A DNA stretch of 64,000 bases from Pseudomonas sp. ERMR1:02 (GTDB taxonomy: Bacteria > Pseudomonadota > Gammaproteobacteria > Pseudomonadales > Pseudomonadaceae). Of this stretch, positions 37,290 through 46,857 are shown piece after piece. The position numbers and the translations under genes are program-made. The stretch is taken from NCBI RefSeq assembly GCF_002277815.1, contig NZ_NKJI01000007.1:1-64000 (forward strand), given 5' to 3'. The notes beneath the pieces were generated by a model. The model saw only the letters and a program-made list of their open reading frames with translations, was not told the origin of the DNA and did not search any database. Every line of letters begins with the position of its first letter. The stretch's first letter is position 1.

Positions 37290-38252
37290 ATGACGACTAC
37301 TGCCCCCTCGACTCCAGGCGTACAACTGCTTGAGGTCTCGCCGGAATATGCCGGCCAACGTATTGATAACTTCCTTCTCGCTCGGCTCAAAGGCGTGCCC
37401 AAGACCTTGATTTACCGCATTTTGCGTAAAGGCGAAGTGCGGGTGAACAAAGGTCGGATCAAGCCCGAATACAAGCTGCAGGCGGGCGATATCGTGCGCG
37501 TGCCGCCGGTTCGCGTCCCTGAGCGTGACGAACCGGTGCCTCTGGCCCAAGGCCTGCTGCAGCGGCTCGAAGCCTCGATTGTCTTCGAAGACAAGGCGCT
37601 TATCGTGATCAACAAGCCTTGCGGAATTGCCGTACACGGCGGCAGTGGCTTGAATTACGGGGTGATCGAAGCTTTTCGCCAGTTGCGTCCGGATTGCAAG
37701 GAGCTTGAGCTGGTTCACCGTCTCGACCGAGACACCTCCGGCCTGCTGATGATTGCCAAAAAACGCAGCATGCTGCGTCACTTGCACACAGCACTGCGCG
37801 GCGATGGCATCGATAAGCGCTACATGGCGCTGGTTCGCGGTAATTGGGCATCTTCGATCAAGCAAGTCCGTGCGCCACTGGGCAAGAGCAATCTGCGCTC
37901 CGGTGAGCGTATGGTCGAGGTCGACGAGGAGGAGGGCAAGGAATCTGTGACCGTGTTCAAGGTCCTGCGTCGCTTCGGTGACTTTGCCACCATGATCGAG
38001 GCCAAGCCGATCACCGGACGAACTCACCAGATTCGCGTCCATACCCTGCACGCCGGTCACTGCATCGCTGGCGATACCAAGTACGGCGATGACGATTTCA
38101 GCAAAGAAATTCGTGATATGGGTGGCAAGCGCCTGTTTCTGCACGCCTACATGCTGACGGTGCCGCTGCCCGATGGCGGCGAACTGAAGCTTCAGGCGCC
38201 AGTCGATGAAATGTGGGCCAAGACAGTGGAGCGCCTGAGTGCACCCATCTGA
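37290..38252 (+). CDS. rluC: 23S rRNA pseudouridine synthase RluC
   Basis: A 320-residue RluA-family enzyme that modifies 23S rRNA positions 955, 2504 and 2580 in E. coli. An S4 RNA-binding domain (about residues 20-80; Q-R-I-D-N-F-L) precedes the catalytic domain with H-R-L-D-R-D-T-S-G, nucleophile Asp146. ATG 37290 has no Shine-Dalgarno site, and a TATCAT -10-like box ends 7 bases before it, so the mRNA may be leaderless. Its last 14 bases overlap the HAD gene. Confidence 0.95.
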   Translation: MTTTAPSTPGVQLLEVSPEYAGQRIDNFLLARLKGVPKTLIYRILRKGEVRVNKGRIKPEYKLQAGDIVRVPPVRVPERDEPVPLAQGLLQRLEASIVFEDKALIVINKPCGIAVHGGSGLNYGVIEAFRQLRPDCKELELVHRLDRDTSGLLMIAKKRSMLRHLHTALRGDGIDKRYMALVRGNWASSIKQVRAPLGKSNLRSGERMVEVDEEEGKESVTVFKVLRRFGDFATMIEAKPITGRTHQIRVHTLHAGHCIAGDTKYGDDDFSKEIRDMGGKRLFLHAYMLTVPLPDGGELKLQAPVDEMWAKTVERLSAPI

Positions 38253-38901
38253 TTACAAGCTGCTGATTTTCGATTGGGATGGCACGTTGGCCGATTCCAT
38301 TGGTCGGATCGTCGAAGCGATGCACGTGGCATCCGAGCGATCCTGTTTTCAGTTGCGCGATGACTTCGCGGTCAAAGGCATCATCGGTCTTGGGCTGCCG
38401 GAGGCAATCCGCACGTTGTATCCCGAAATTACCGATGTCGAATTGGTGGCGTTTCGTCAGCACTATGCGGATCACTACATCGCTTCGGAAGCTGTGCCTT
38501 CACCGTTGTTCGAGGGTGTAGTCGAGTCGCTCGAGGCGTTTCGTGCCGAGGGTTATCATCTGGCTGTCGCAACCGGCAAGGCGCGTCGCGGGCTGGATCG
38601 GGTATTGAAGTCTCACGGCTGGGAAAATTACTTCGACATCACTCGTGCGGCGGATGAAACCGCCAGCAAGCCGCATCCGTTGATGCTTGAGCAAATCCTT
38701 GCCCATTGCGAGGTTCTCCCGGAGCAGGCGTTGATGGTCGGCGACTCATCTTTCGATTTGCAGATGGCGCGCAATGCCGGGATGGGCTCGGTGGCTGTCA
38801 GCTATGGAGCTCAATCGATCGATGCACTGAAATTGTTCGAGCCGCGTCTGGCCATTGATCGCTTTTCAGAATTGCACGCCTGGCTGAGTCAGCGGGCTTA
38901 A
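38239..38901 (+). CDS. HAD-family hydrolase (phosphoglycolate phosphatase-like)
   Basis: A 220-residue HAD-IA phosphatase. Motif [11 protein letters not shown] has nucleophile Asp12 and Asp14, then A-T-G-K-A (motif II), K-P-H-P (motif III lysine) and V-G-D-S-S-F-D (motif IV). GTG 38239 lies inside the end of rluC (14-base overlap), implying coupled translation. Substrate unknown. Confidence 0.92.
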   Translation: MHPSDYKLLIFDWDGTLADSIGRIVEAMHVASERSCFQLRDDFAVKGIIGLGLPEAIRTLYPEITDVELVAFRQHYADHYIASEAVPSPLFEGVVESLEAFRAEGYHLAVATGKARRGLDRVLKSHGWENYFDITRAADETASKPHPLMLEQILAHCEVLPEQALMVGDSSFDLQMARNAGMGSVAVSYGAQSIDALKLFEPRLAIDRFSELHAWLSQRA

Positions 38902-38925
38902 TACGTTTTTGCTGGGGTAGATGGC

Positions 38926-39915
38926 ATGACCGACGAATGGAAAGCGCCCACAAAGTTGAGCGCAGAGAGCGGTGACGAAAAAAGCTGGAAGCTGCTGGAA
39001 AAGACTTTGCTGGCGGGTGTTCAGGAGCAGCGCCGGTCCCGTCGCTGGGGGATTTTCTTCAAGCTGCTGACCTTTGTGTACCTGTTTGTTGCGCTGGCCC
39101 TGTTCACGCCGCTGATGGACATGGAAAAAGCCGCCACGCGCAGTGCCAACTACACGGCGCTGATCGACGTGACCGGGATGATTGCTGATAAAGAGCCTGC
39201 CAGTGCTGACAATATCGTGGGCAGCCTGCGTGCCGCCTTCGAGGATGACAAGGTCAAGGGCGTCATCCTGCGCATCAACAGCCCAGGTGGCAGTCCGGTG
39301 CAGTCGGGTTACGTCTATGACGAGATCCGCCGTCTGCGCGGTTTGCATCCGGATACCAAGCTGTACGCGGTGATTTCCGATCTCGGTGCTTCAGGTGCCT
39401 ACTACATCGCCAGTGCTGCGGATCAGATCTACGCCGACAAGGCGAGCCTGGTGGGCTCCATTGGCGTGACAGCGGCCGGTTACGGCTTCGTGGGTACCAT
39501 GGAGAAGCTCGGTGTCGAGCGCCGCACTTACACGTCCGGCGAGCACAAATCGTTCCTTGATCCCTTCCAGCCGCAGAAGCCGGAAGAAACTGCCTTCTGG
39601 CAAGGTGTGCTCGATACTACGCACAATCAGTTCATCAATAGCGTCAAGCAAGGCCGTGGCGATCGCCTGAAGGATAAGGAGCATCCGGAGCTGTTTTCGG
39701 GGCTGGTCTGGTCTGGCGAGCAGGCGCTGCCGCTGGGGTTGATTGATGGTCTGGGCAATGCCAGTTCGGTTGCGCGTGATGTGATCGGCGAAAAAGAGCT
39801 GGTGGATTTCACCATTCAGGAATCGCCTTTCGATCGTTTCTCGAAAAAACTCGGCGCCAGCGTTGCCGAGCATTTGGCGATGTGGATGGGGTTTAACGGT
39901 CCATCACTGCGCTAA
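38926..39915 (+). CDS. sppA: Signal peptide peptidase SppA, short form
   Basis: A 329-residue S49 peptidase anchored by one N-terminal helix (about residues 43-62). I-N-S-P-G-G-S-P and G-A-S-G-A-Y-Y-I carry nucleophile Ser156; general base Lys208 follows 52 residues later, the same spacing as in B. subtilis SppA. It would degrade cleaved signal peptides on the periplasmic face. It follows rluC and the HAD gene in the usual Pseudomonas order. Confidence 0.94.
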   Translation: MTDEWKAPTKLSAESGDEKSWKLLEKTLLAGVQEQRRSRRWGIFFKLLTFVYLFVALALFTPLMDMEKAATRSANYTALIDVTGMIADKEPASADNIVGSLRAAFEDDKVKGVILRINSPGGSPVQSGYVYDEIRRLRGLHPDTKLYAVISDLGASGAYYIASAADQIYADKASLVGSIGVTAAGYGFVGTMEKLGVERRTYTSGEHKSFLDPFQPQKPEETAFWQGVLDTTHNQFINSVKQGRGDRLKDKEHPELFSGLVWSGEQALPLGLIDGLGNASSVARDVIGEKELVDFTIQESPFDRFSKKLGASVAEHLAMWMGFNGPSLR

Positions 39916-39930
39916 CGATCCGGTTATATA

Positions 39931-40005
39931 AAAAGATCGCAGCCTTCGGCAGCTCCTACGGTGGATATGAATTCCGGTAGGAGCTACCGAAAGCTGCGAT
40001 CTTTT
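39931..40005. repeat. Inverted repeat of a second family (AGATCGCAG type)
   Basis: AAAAGATCGCAGCCTTCGGC with AGCTCCTAC is mirrored by GTAGGAGCTACCGAAAGCTG with CGATCTTTT. Unlike the other REP doublets its outer ends are AAAAGATCGCAG/CTGCGATCTTTT. T-runs on each strand make it a possible two-way terminator between convergent sppA and maf. Confidence 0.85.
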
Positions 40006-40010
40006 GCTTT

Positions 40011-40589
40011 TCAGGGGATTTGCACGCCTTCGACCAGCAGCATGTCCACGAGCCGGATCAAAGGCAGGCCGACGAGGCTGGTGCTGTCAGGGCCCTCGGT
40101 GCTCTGAAACAGGGTCACGCCCAAGCCTTCGGCCTTGAAGCTGCCAGCGCAATCGTAGGGCTGTTCTGCGTGCAGATAGCGTTCGATGCGTGCAGTGTCG
40201 AGCGTGCGCATGTGTACAGTGAAAGGCACGCAGTCGACCTGGCAGTGGCCGGTCTGGCTATTGAGCAGGGCCAGGCCGGTCAAGAAGGTCACGCTGGCGC
40301 CGCTTGCGCTCAGCAGTTGTTCGTGAGCCTTTTCGAAGGTGTGCGGCTTGCCGATGATTCTGTCGCCGAGCACGGCGACCTGGTCGGAGCCGATGATCAG
40401 GTGTGCGCCATGGCTGCCGGCCAGCGCCCGTGCTTTTTCTTCGGCGAGGCGTTTGACCAGATCAACGGCAGACTCGCCCGGGCGATGGCTTTCGTCGATG
40501 TCTGGTGAGCTGCAGATGAACGGCAACTGCAGGCGGGCCAGCAATTCCCGGCGATAGACCGAGCTTGAAGCGAGTAATAAAGGCAGCAT
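40011..40589 (-). CDS. Maf-family nucleotide pyrophosphatase (YceF type)
   Basis: A 192-residue Maf/HAM1-fold enzyme. L-L-A-S-S-S-V-Y-R-R-E-L-L near the start, S-D-Q-V-A-V-L and G-K-P are the conserved site; the YceF branch prefers 7-methyl-GTP. ATG 40589 is chosen because GGAG lies 6 bases before it; the ATG at 40595 touches that ribosome site. It is divergent from yceD. Confidence 0.92.
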   Translation of the reverse strand: MLPLLLASSSVYRRELLARLQLPFICSSPDIDESHRPGESAVDLVKRLAEEKARALAGSHGAHLIIGSDQVAVLGDRIIGKPHTFEKAHEQLLSASGASVTFLTGLALLNSQTGHCQVDCVPFTVHMRTLDTARIERYLHAEQPYDCAGSFKAEGLGVTLFQSTEGPDSTSLVGLPLIRLVDMLLVEGVQIP

Positions 40590-40658
40590 GCGCATCTCCA
40601 AAAGGCAGGTGCGGATTCTAGCGGAGGCTTGCAAGTGACGGACAGGGCTGAATTTCCT

Positions 40659-40686
40659 TTGACATGGGCGGGTGCATCCCTATAAT
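40659..40686 (+). promoter_or_regulatory. Consensus sigma-70 promoter of yceD-rpmF
   Basis: TTGACA at 40659-40664, a 16-base spacer and TATAAT at 40681-40686 match the consensus in all twelve positions. The yceD ATG is only 10 bases past the -10 box, so the transcript would have almost no leader. Confidence 0.85.
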
Positions 40687-40695
40687 GCTGCGCCT

Positions 40696-41223
40696 ATGTT
40701 GAATGACCCGATTCCACCTCACGTTGACCCGCGCAAATTGGCTGACCGTGGCACCACCCTTCAAGGTGAAATGCTGCTGGCCGATTTGGAGAGACTCTGC
40801 GACCCGCTTTCCGACAATGTCGGTACGGTGCAGGCTAAATTCGTTTTTGAACGAGATGAACGTAAATCTGTGGTTATCCACAGCTTTATCGACACCGAAG
40901 TCAAAATGGTTTGCCAGCGTTGTCTTGAGCTGGTCACCCTGCCGATCCATAGCGAATGTAGTTATGCTGTGGTGAAGGAGGGTGCGAATACCCAGTCGTT
41001 GCCGAAAGGTTATGACGTGCTGGAACTGGGCGAAGATCCTTTGGATCTGCAGTCACTGATCGAGGAGGAGCTTTTGCTCGCCTTGCCCATTGTGCCTGCT
41101 CATCATCCGGAAGAATGCCAGCAGCCGGCGGGTCTCGATGAGCCCGAACCGAGCGAGGACGAGGTAACGCGGTCCAACCCGTTCAGTGTATTGGCGCAGT
41201 TAAAGCGTGACCCAAACGTTTAG
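40696..41223 (+). CDS. yceD: YceD (DUF177) protein, 23S rRNA accumulation family
   Basis: A 175-residue soluble protein with the DUF177 cysteines V-C-Q-R-C (near residue 75) and a late E-E-C, next to rpmF as in most bacteria. From E. coli work the family affects 23S rRNA levels. ATG 40696 is the family start (M-L-N-D-P-I-P-P-H-V-D-P); no ribosome site precedes it and the promoter is directly upstream, so translation is probably leaderless. The next in-frame Met is 26 residues later and inside the conserved part. Confidence 0.93.
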   Translation: MLNDPIPPHVDPRKLADRGTTLQGEMLLADLERLCDPLSDNVGTVQAKFVFERDERKSVVIHSFIDTEVKMVCQRCLELVTLPIHSECSYAVVKEGANTQSLPKGYDVLELGEDPLDLQSLIEEELLLALPIVPAHHPEECQQPAGLDEPEPSEDEVTRSNPFSVLAQLKRDPNV

Positions 41224-41236
41224 GAGTTAATCAATT

Positions 41237-41419
41237 ATGGCTGTTCAGCAGAACAAAAAATCCCGCTCTGCCCGTGACATGCGCCGTTCGCACGACGCTC
41301 TCGAGGCTAGCACCCTGTCTGTAGAAAAAACCACCGGTGAAGTTCACCTGCGTCACCACGTATCGCCAGAAGGCGTATACCGTGGCCGTAAAGTGATCGA
41401 CAAGGGCGCTGACGAGTAA
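41237..41419 (+). CDS. rpmF: 50S ribosomal protein L32
   Basis: A 60-residue L32 with the start [16 protein letters not shown] and central [10 protein letters not shown]. The bacterial L32 zinc cysteines are absent, as in other gammaproteobacterial forms. It follows yceD by 13 bases with a TAGGAG ribosome site. Confidence 0.98.
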
Positions 41420-41423
41420 TCAC

Positions 41424-42433
41424 TTGTCCGCTCAAGTCATCGCGATTGACGCAATGGGCGGGACTTCGGTCCCCGCAGCATTGTTCAGGCCAGCATTGCT
41501 TGTCTGTCTGCTACGCCCTCGTTGTACCTGACCCTCGTCGGTCAACCCTCCCTCCTTGAAGAATTGATCGCTGGCCAGTCGGCTGTGGATCGCGCGCGCC
41601 TGTCGATTGCTCCGGCATCCGAAGTCATCACCATGGACGAGAAACCTGCCCAGGCTTTGCGCGGCAAACCTGATTCGTCGATGCGCGTGGCACTTGAGTT
41701 ATTGCGCGACGGCAAGGTCCAGGCTTGTGTCAGCGCCGGCAACACCGGGGCACTGATGGCGTTGTCGCGATTTGTGCTCAAGACTTTGCCGGGCATTGAT
41801 CGGCCGGCCATGGTCGCGGCGATTCCGACGCAGAAAGGCTATTGCCAGTTGCTTGATCTGGGTGCAAATGTCGATTGCAGCGCCGAGCATCTGTTGCAGT
41901 TTGCGGTAATGGGGTCGGTAGCCGCGGAAACCCTGGGTATTGTGCGTCCGCGTGTGGCTTTGCTGAACATTGGCACCGAGGACATCAAGGGCAACCAGCA
42001 AGTCAAACTGGCTGCAACTTTGCTGCAACGTGCCCGTGGTATCAACTACATCGGTTTTGTCGAAGGTGACGGTTTGTACCGTGGCGAGGCGGATGTGGTG
42101 GTGTGTGACGGCTTTGTCGGCAACATCCTGCTCAAGTCCAGTGAGGGGCTGGCGACCATGATTGCCGGGCGCATCGAGGCGTTGTTCAAGAAAAGCCTAC
42201 CGTCACGCATGGTCGGCGCATTGGCCCTGCCGCTGATGAAGCGCCTGCAAGCCGACCTGGCACCTGCGCGCCACAACGGTGCCAGCTTCCTCGGTTTGCA
42301 GGGCATTGTGGTGAAGAGTCATGGTTCTGCAGGGGTGCAGGGGTTTCAAAGTGCAATTTCCCGTGCCTTGATCGAGATTCAAGAAAACCTGCCGGAGCGC
42401 ATTCACGGTCGTCTGGAGGATTTGTTGCTTTAG
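41424..42433 (+). CDS. plsX: Phosphate acyltransferase PlsX (frameshifted as given)
   Basis: With one G restored at 41460-41462 (GGCGGGAC to GGCGGGGAC) this is a 336-residue PlsX that makes acyl-phosphate from acyl-ACP for phospholipid synthesis. The restored start is TTG 41424: (M)[16 protein letters not shown], the hallmark PlsX N-terminus. As written only a TTG at 41522 gives an open frame, which would lack this substrate-binding motif. [11 protein letters not shown] and N-I-G-T-E follow. It is 4 bases after rpmF. The gene is needed for normal growth in most bacteria, which makes a real frameshift unlikely. Confidence 0.92.
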
Positions 42434-42559
42434 GCGTTTTCGTCGGACAATGCTTAAATGTGACCGCTCAGTTCAATTAGCCATCCAAATTTCAGTTTCT
42501 TGCGTCCCTCCAAGCGGGACGTCAATTCTCCGCCGACAAGATCATTAGGGGCTTGTTAC

Positions 42560-43498
42560 ATGTCTGCTTCCCTCGCATTCGTCTTTCCGGGACAGGGTTC
42601 GCAGTCCCTCGGCATGCTGGCCGAGTTGGGCGCGCAACATCCGGTAGTCCTCGAAACATTCAAAGAAGCTTCCGATGCTCTGGGTTACGACCTGTGGGCA
42701 CTGACCCAGCAAGGGCCGGAAGAGCAACTCAATCAAACCGATAAAACTCAACCGGCCATTCTGACCGCCTCTATCGCCTTGTGGCGTCTGTGGCTGGCTG
42801 AAGGCGGCGCACGTCCGGCCTACGTGGCCGGTCACAGTCTTGGCGAATACAGCGCTCTGGTCGCAGCCGGCAGCCTGAGTCTGGCCGACGCGGTGAAGCT
42901 CGTTGAGCGCCGTGGCCAGCTGATGCAAGAAGCTGTTCCGGCCGGGCAAGGCGGCATGGCTGCCATTCTTGGTCTGGAAGATGCCGACGTGCTGGCGGCC
43001 TGTGCCGAAGCGGCGCAAGGCGAAGTGGTCAGTGCCGTCAACTTCAACTCCCCGGGCCAGGTGGTTATCGCCGGTGCGAAGGCCGCGGTCGAACGCGCCA
43101 TTGAAGGTTGCAAGGCTCGTGGTGCCAAGCGCGCCATGCCGTTGCCGGTCAGCGTGCCGTCCCATTGCGAGCTGATGCGTCCGGCGGCCGAACGTTTCGC
43201 CGAGTCGATCGCTGCGATCGACTGGCAAGCGCCGCAGATTCCCGTGGTGCAGAACGTCAGTGCCGATGTGCCGGCCGATCTGGAAACCCTCAAGCGTGAT
43301 CTTCTTGAGCAGCTTTACAAGCCTGTGCGCTGGGTCGAGTCGGTCCAGGCGCTGGCAGCCAAGGGTGCGACCAATCTGGTTGAGTGCGGCCCTGGTAAAG
43401 TGCTGGCCGGTCTGAACAAACGTTGCGCCGACGGCGTATCGACTTCCAACCTCAATACCCCAGATGCTTTCGCTGCCGCCCGTGCAGCGCTGGCCTGA
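42560..43498 (+). CDS. fabD: Malonyl CoA-acyl carrier protein transacylase
   Basis: A 312-residue acyltransferase that loads malonyl onto ACP. G-Q-G-S-Q near residue 11 and the nucleophile elbow G-H-S-L-G-E with Ser93 are clear; V-P-S-H-C carries the partner His. ATG 42560 is the conserved start. The 126-base gap before it may contain its own promoter. Confidence 0.97.
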   Translation: MSASLAFVFPGQGSQSLGMLAELGAQHPVVLETFKEASDALGYDLWALTQQGPEEQLNQTDKTQPAILTASIALWRLWLAEGGARPAYVAGHSLGEYSALVAAGSLSLADAVKLVERRGQLMQEAVPAGQGGMAAILGLEDADVLAACAEAAQGEVVSAVNFNSPGQVVIAGAKAAVERAIEGCKARGAKRAMPLPVSVPSHCELMRPAAERFAESIAAIDWQAPQIPVVQNVSADVPADLETLKRDLLEQLYKPVRWVESVQALAAKGATNLVECGPGKVLAGLNKRCADGVSTSNLNTPDAFAAARAALA

Positions 43499-43514
43499 AT
43501 CAGGAGAAGCTTGC

Positions 43515-44258
43515 ATGAGTCTGCAAGGTAAAGTTGCACTGGTCACCGGTGCGAGCCGCGGTATCGGCCAGGCTATCGCCCTGGAATTGGGTCGTCAGGG
43601 TGCCATCGTTGTTGGCACTGCGACCACCGCTTCCGGTGCCGAGCGTATTGCCGCCACCCTGAAGGAAAACGGCATTCAGGGCACTGGCCTGGAGCTCGAC
43701 GTCACCAGCGACGAGTCCGTGGCGGCTGTCCTGGCGAGCATCCAGGAGCAGTTCGGTGCGCCGGCGATTCTGGTCAACAATGCTGGCATCACCCGCGATA
43801 ACCTGATGATGCGCATGAAAGACGACGAGTGGCATGACGTTGTCGATACCAACCTAAACAGTCTGTTCCGCCTGTCCAAGGGCGTTTTGCGCGGTATGAC
43901 CAAAGCCCGTTGGGGACGAATTATCAGTATTGGCTCGGTTGTGGGTGCCATGGGCAACGCAGGCCAAGTAAACTACGCTGCCGCCAAGGCCGGTCTGGAA
44001 GGTTTCAGCCGTGCACTGGCGCGCGAAGTCGGTTCGCGTTCGATTACGGTAAACTCGGTGGCCCCAGGGTTCATCGACACCGATATGACCCGCGAACTGC
44101 CCGAGGCACAGCGTGAAGCCTTGCAAACGCAGATTCCGCTGGGTCGTCTGGGGCAAGCTCAAGAGATCGCATCTGTGGTCGCTTTTCTTGCATCCGACGG
44201 TGCGGCTTACGTTACTGGGGCTACAATCCCGGTGAACGGCGGGATGTACATGAGTTAA
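43515..44258 (+). CDS. fabG: 3-oxoacyl-ACP reductase
   Basis: A 247-residue SDR that reduces 3-ketoacyl-ACP with NADPH. T-G-A-S-R-G-I-G at 11-18, and catalytic Ser141, Tyr154 and Lys158. AGGAGA precedes ATG 43515 by 7 bases. It lies 16 bases after fabD. Confidence 0.97.
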   Translation: MSLQGKVALVTGASRGIGQAIALELGRQGAIVVGTATTASGAERIAATLKENGIQGTGLELDVTSDESVAAVLASIQEQFGAPAILVNNAGITRDNLMMRMKDDEWHDVVDTNLNSLFRLSKGVLRGMTKARWGRIISIGSVVGAMGNAGQVNYAAAKAGLEGFSRALAREVGSRSITVNSVAPGFIDTDMTRELPEAQREALQTQIPLGRLGQAQEIASVVAFLASDGAAYVTGATIPVNGGMYMS

Positions 44259-44370
44259 ATGTGACGGGTTGCTTCAAAAAAATGTCATACGAGCTGTCTA
44301 AAATCCGTTATAAAGCTGCAATCTATTTATAGGCTGAGGGGTCACCGGGTTTGAGGAGTGAAGCTTTCAG

Positions 44371-44398
44371 TTGAAAAGCTGAAAAGCCTTTCTATACA
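44371..44398 (+). promoter_or_regulatory. Probable acpP promoter
   Basis: TTGAAA at 44371-44376, 16-base spacer, TATACA at 44393-44398, about 50 bases before the acpP ATG. A hairpin GCTTTCAG/CTGAAAAGC overlaps the -35 region. It would give acpP a strong separate transcript. Confidence 0.6.
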
Positions 44399-44450
44399 CT
44401 TACCCACTGGCCAGCCGCCTGAATTTGTCCATTAGGAGTGAAAACAAGGT

Positions 44451-44687
44451 ATGAGCACCATCGAAGAGCGCGTCAAGAAAATCGTTGCCGAGCAACTGGG
44501 CGTTAAAGAAGAAGAAGTGGTCAACACTGCTTCCTTCGTTGAAGACCTGGGTGCTGACTCCCTTGACACCGTTGAGCTGGTGATGGCTCTGGAAGAGGAA
44601 TTCGAGACCGAAATCCCTGACGAAGAAGCCGAGAAGATCACTACTGTACAAGCTGCAATCGACTACGTTACTAGCCACCAGGCGTAA
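44451..44687 (+). CDS. acpP: Acyl carrier protein
   Basis: A 78-residue acidic four-helix protein. Phosphopantetheine is attached to Ser37 in [17 protein letters not shown] lies upstream of the ATG. The 192-base gap before it holds a promoter, and a terminator-like hairpin follows it. Confidence 0.98.
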   Translation: MSTIEERVKKIVAEQLGVKEEEVVNTASFVEDLGADSLDTVELVMALEEEFETEIPDEEAEKITTVQAAIDYVTSHQA

Positions 44688-44716
44688 TAGTTTGTAATCG
44701 TTGCTTGCTGTCATGG

Positions 44717-44751
44717 AAAAACCGCACTGCCATCTGGCGTGCGGTTTTTTC
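44717..44751 (+). terminator. Terminator/attenuator between acpP and fabF
   Basis: AACCGCAC pairs with GTGCGGTT around TGCCATCTGGC, followed by TTTTTT. It would release most acpP transcripts before fabF, which fits the high need for ACP relative to FabF. Confidence 0.85.
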
Positions 44752-44794
44752 TTTAGGCCTGATGCAAAGTCGTCATTTGAAAAAGGAGAGTGCT

Positions 44795-46039
44795 GTGTCG
44801 CGTAGACGCGTCGTAGTCACCGGTATGGGTATGTTGTCGCCACTGGGCACTGATGTGCCAAGCAGTTGGCAGGGCATTCTGGCTGGCCGCAGTGGCATTG
44901 GTCTGATCGAACACACCGACCTTTCTGCCTATTCCACCCGTTTTGGCGGCTCGGTAAAGGGCTTCAATGTCGAGGAATATCTGTCCGTCAAGGAAGCCCG
45001 CAAGCTCGACCTGTTCATTCAGTACGGTCTGGCCGCAGGGTTTCAAGCAGTACGCAACTCCGGTCTGGAAGTTACTGACGCCAACCGCGAACGCATCGGC
45101 GTCGCCATGGGCTCGGGTATTGGCGGTCTGACCAATATCGAAGAAACCAGCCGTACGCTGCATGAGACCGGTCCACGACGAATTTCTCCGTTCTTCGTGC
45201 CAGGCTCGATCATCAATATGATTTCCGGTTTCCTGTCCATCCACCTGGGGGCACAGGGGCCTAACTATGCCATCGCTACTGCCTGTACCACGGGCACGCA
45301 CTGCATTGGCATGGCTGCGCGCAACATCATGTACGACGAAGCCGACGTGATGATTGCGGGCGGCGCCGAGATGGCGGCCTGCGGTCTGGGCATGGGCGGC
45401 TTCGGTGCCTCCCGAGCACTGTCCACACGCAACGACGAGCCTACCCGCGCCAGCCGTCCATGGGACAAGGGTCGTGACGGTTTTGTGCTGTCCGATGGCG
45501 CCGGTGCGTTGGTTCTGGAAGAGCTGGAACACGCCAAGGCCCGCGGCGCCACCATCTATGCCGAGTTGATCGGCTTCGGCACCAGTGGCGACGCTTACCA
45601 CATGACCTCGCCGCCGGCCGATGGCGCGGGCGCTGCACGTTGCATCACCAATGCCTTGCGCGACGCCAGGATCAATGGCGATCAAGTGCAATACGTCAAC
45701 GCCCATGGTACGTCGACCCCTGCTGGCGACCTCGCTGAGGCCAGTGCGATCAAATCGGTGTTCGGCGATCACGCCTACAAGCTGGCCGTCAGTTCGACCA
45801 AGTCCATGACCGGTCACTTGTTGGGTGCGGCAGGTGCGGTCGAGGCGATCTTCAGCGTCCTGGCGATCAACAGTCAGGTAGCGCCACCGACCATCAACCT
45901 CGATGAGCCGGACGAAGGTTGTGATCTCGATTTCGTACCGCACACCGCGCGCAACATGGACATCGATGTGGTCCTGTCCAACTCCTTCGGATTTGGCGGC
46001 ACCAACGGCTCGCTGGTGTTCCGCCGGTTCGCAGGCTGA
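44795..46039 (+). CDS. fabF: 3-oxoacyl-ACP synthase II
   Basis: A 414-residue elongating ketosynthase. The Cys-His-His triad is visible: Cys164 in T-A-C-T-T-G-T-H-C, His in N-A-H-G-T-S-T and His in [14 protein letters not shown] 44795 is chosen because AAGGAGAG stands 5-9 bases upstream and the family start S-R-R-R-V-V-V-T-G follows. The stop overlaps the pabC ATG. Confidence 0.97.
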   Translation: MSRRRVVVTGMGMLSPLGTDVPSSWQGILAGRSGIGLIEHTDLSAYSTRFGGSVKGFNVEEYLSVKEARKLDLFIQYGLAAGFQAVRNSGLEVTDANRERIGVAMGSGIGGLTNIEETSRTLHETGPRRISPFFVPGSIINMISGFLSIHLGAQGPNYAIATACTTGTHCIGMAARNIMYDEADVMIAGGAEMAACGLGMGGFGASRALSTRNDEPTRASRPWDKGRDGFVLSDGAGALVLEELEHAKARGATIYAELIGFGTSGDAYHMTSPPADGAGAARCITNALRDARINGDQVQYVNAHGTSTPAGDLAEASAIKSVFGDHAYKLAVSSTKSMTGHLLGAAGAVEAIFSVLAINSQVAPPTINLDEPDEGCDLDFVPHTARNMDIDVVLSNSFGFGGTNGSLVFRRFAG

Positions 46040-46854
46040 TGGAAAGCTGGGTCGACGGTCAGCCGGCTGACGCACTGTCGCTGAAGGATCGCGGCCTGGC
46101 GTACGGTGATGGTCTGTTCGAGACGATCGCCGTGCGTGATGGCTTTCCAGTGCTGCTGGATCGTCATGTGGTGCGTTTGATCAGGGGCTGCCAGCGATTG
46201 GCAATCAACCTGGATCATGGGGCTGTGGTAAAGGAATTGCTGACCTATGCCGAGCAACTGAACGAAGGTGTACTCAAGCTGATCGTTACCCGCGGCGACA
46301 GCCTGCGCGGTTACGCTTTCGATCCTTCGGCCCCGGCCCGCCGTATCCTGTCGGGTAATCCTCCAGCGGTTTACCCGCACGCCCATGCAGTGCAGGGTAT
46401 TCGCCTGTTCCCATGCAGCACAGAACTTTCCATTCAACCCCTTCTCGCCGGGCTCAAGCACTTGAACCGGCTTGAGCAGGTGATGGCGCGCGCCGAATGG
46501 CAGGACACCGAACATGCCGAAGGCTTGATGCTCGATCAGGCCGGTCGCGTGATCGAGGGCGTGTTCAGCAACCTTTTTCTGGTGCGTGACGGCGTGTTGA
46601 TCACGGCGGATTTGAGCCGCTGCGGCGTAGAAGGTGTGATGCGTGCCGAGTTATTGTCTCAGGCCGAGTCTTTGGGCATCCCCACGCAAATCACCGATAT
46701 CACGCTTGAACAGCTGCAGAGGGCCGACGAAGTCTTTGTCTGCAACAGCGTGTATGGCGTTTGGCCGGTGCATGCCTATGCCGCACTGAGCTGGCCGGTT
46801 GGGCCGCTCACCCGTAAACTCCAAACCATTGCCCGCGCGCTACTGGATGCTTGA
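46039..46854 (+). CDS. pabC: Aminodeoxychorismate lyase
   Basis: A 271-residue fold-type IV PLP enzyme that makes 4-aminobenzoate for folate. The PLP lysine is Lys140 in L-A-G-L-K-H-L-N-R-L-E-Q-V, and D-R-G-L-A-Y-G-D-G-L-F-E-T opens the protein. Its ATG shares a base with the fabF stop. Confidence 0.95.
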   Translation: MESWVDGQPADALSLKDRGLAYGDGLFETIAVRDGFPVLLDRHVVRLIRGCQRLAINLDHGAVVKELLTYAEQLNEGVLKLIVTRGDSLRGYAFDPSAPARRILSGNPPAVYPHAHAVQGIRLFPCSTELSIQPLLAGLKHLNRLEQVMARAEWQDTEHAEGLMLDQAGRVIEGVFSNLFLVRDGVLITADLSRCGVEGVMRAELLSQAESLGIPTQITDITLEQLQRADEVFVCNSVYGVWPVHAYAALSWPVGPLTRKLQTIARALLDA

Positions 46855-46857
46855 TAC

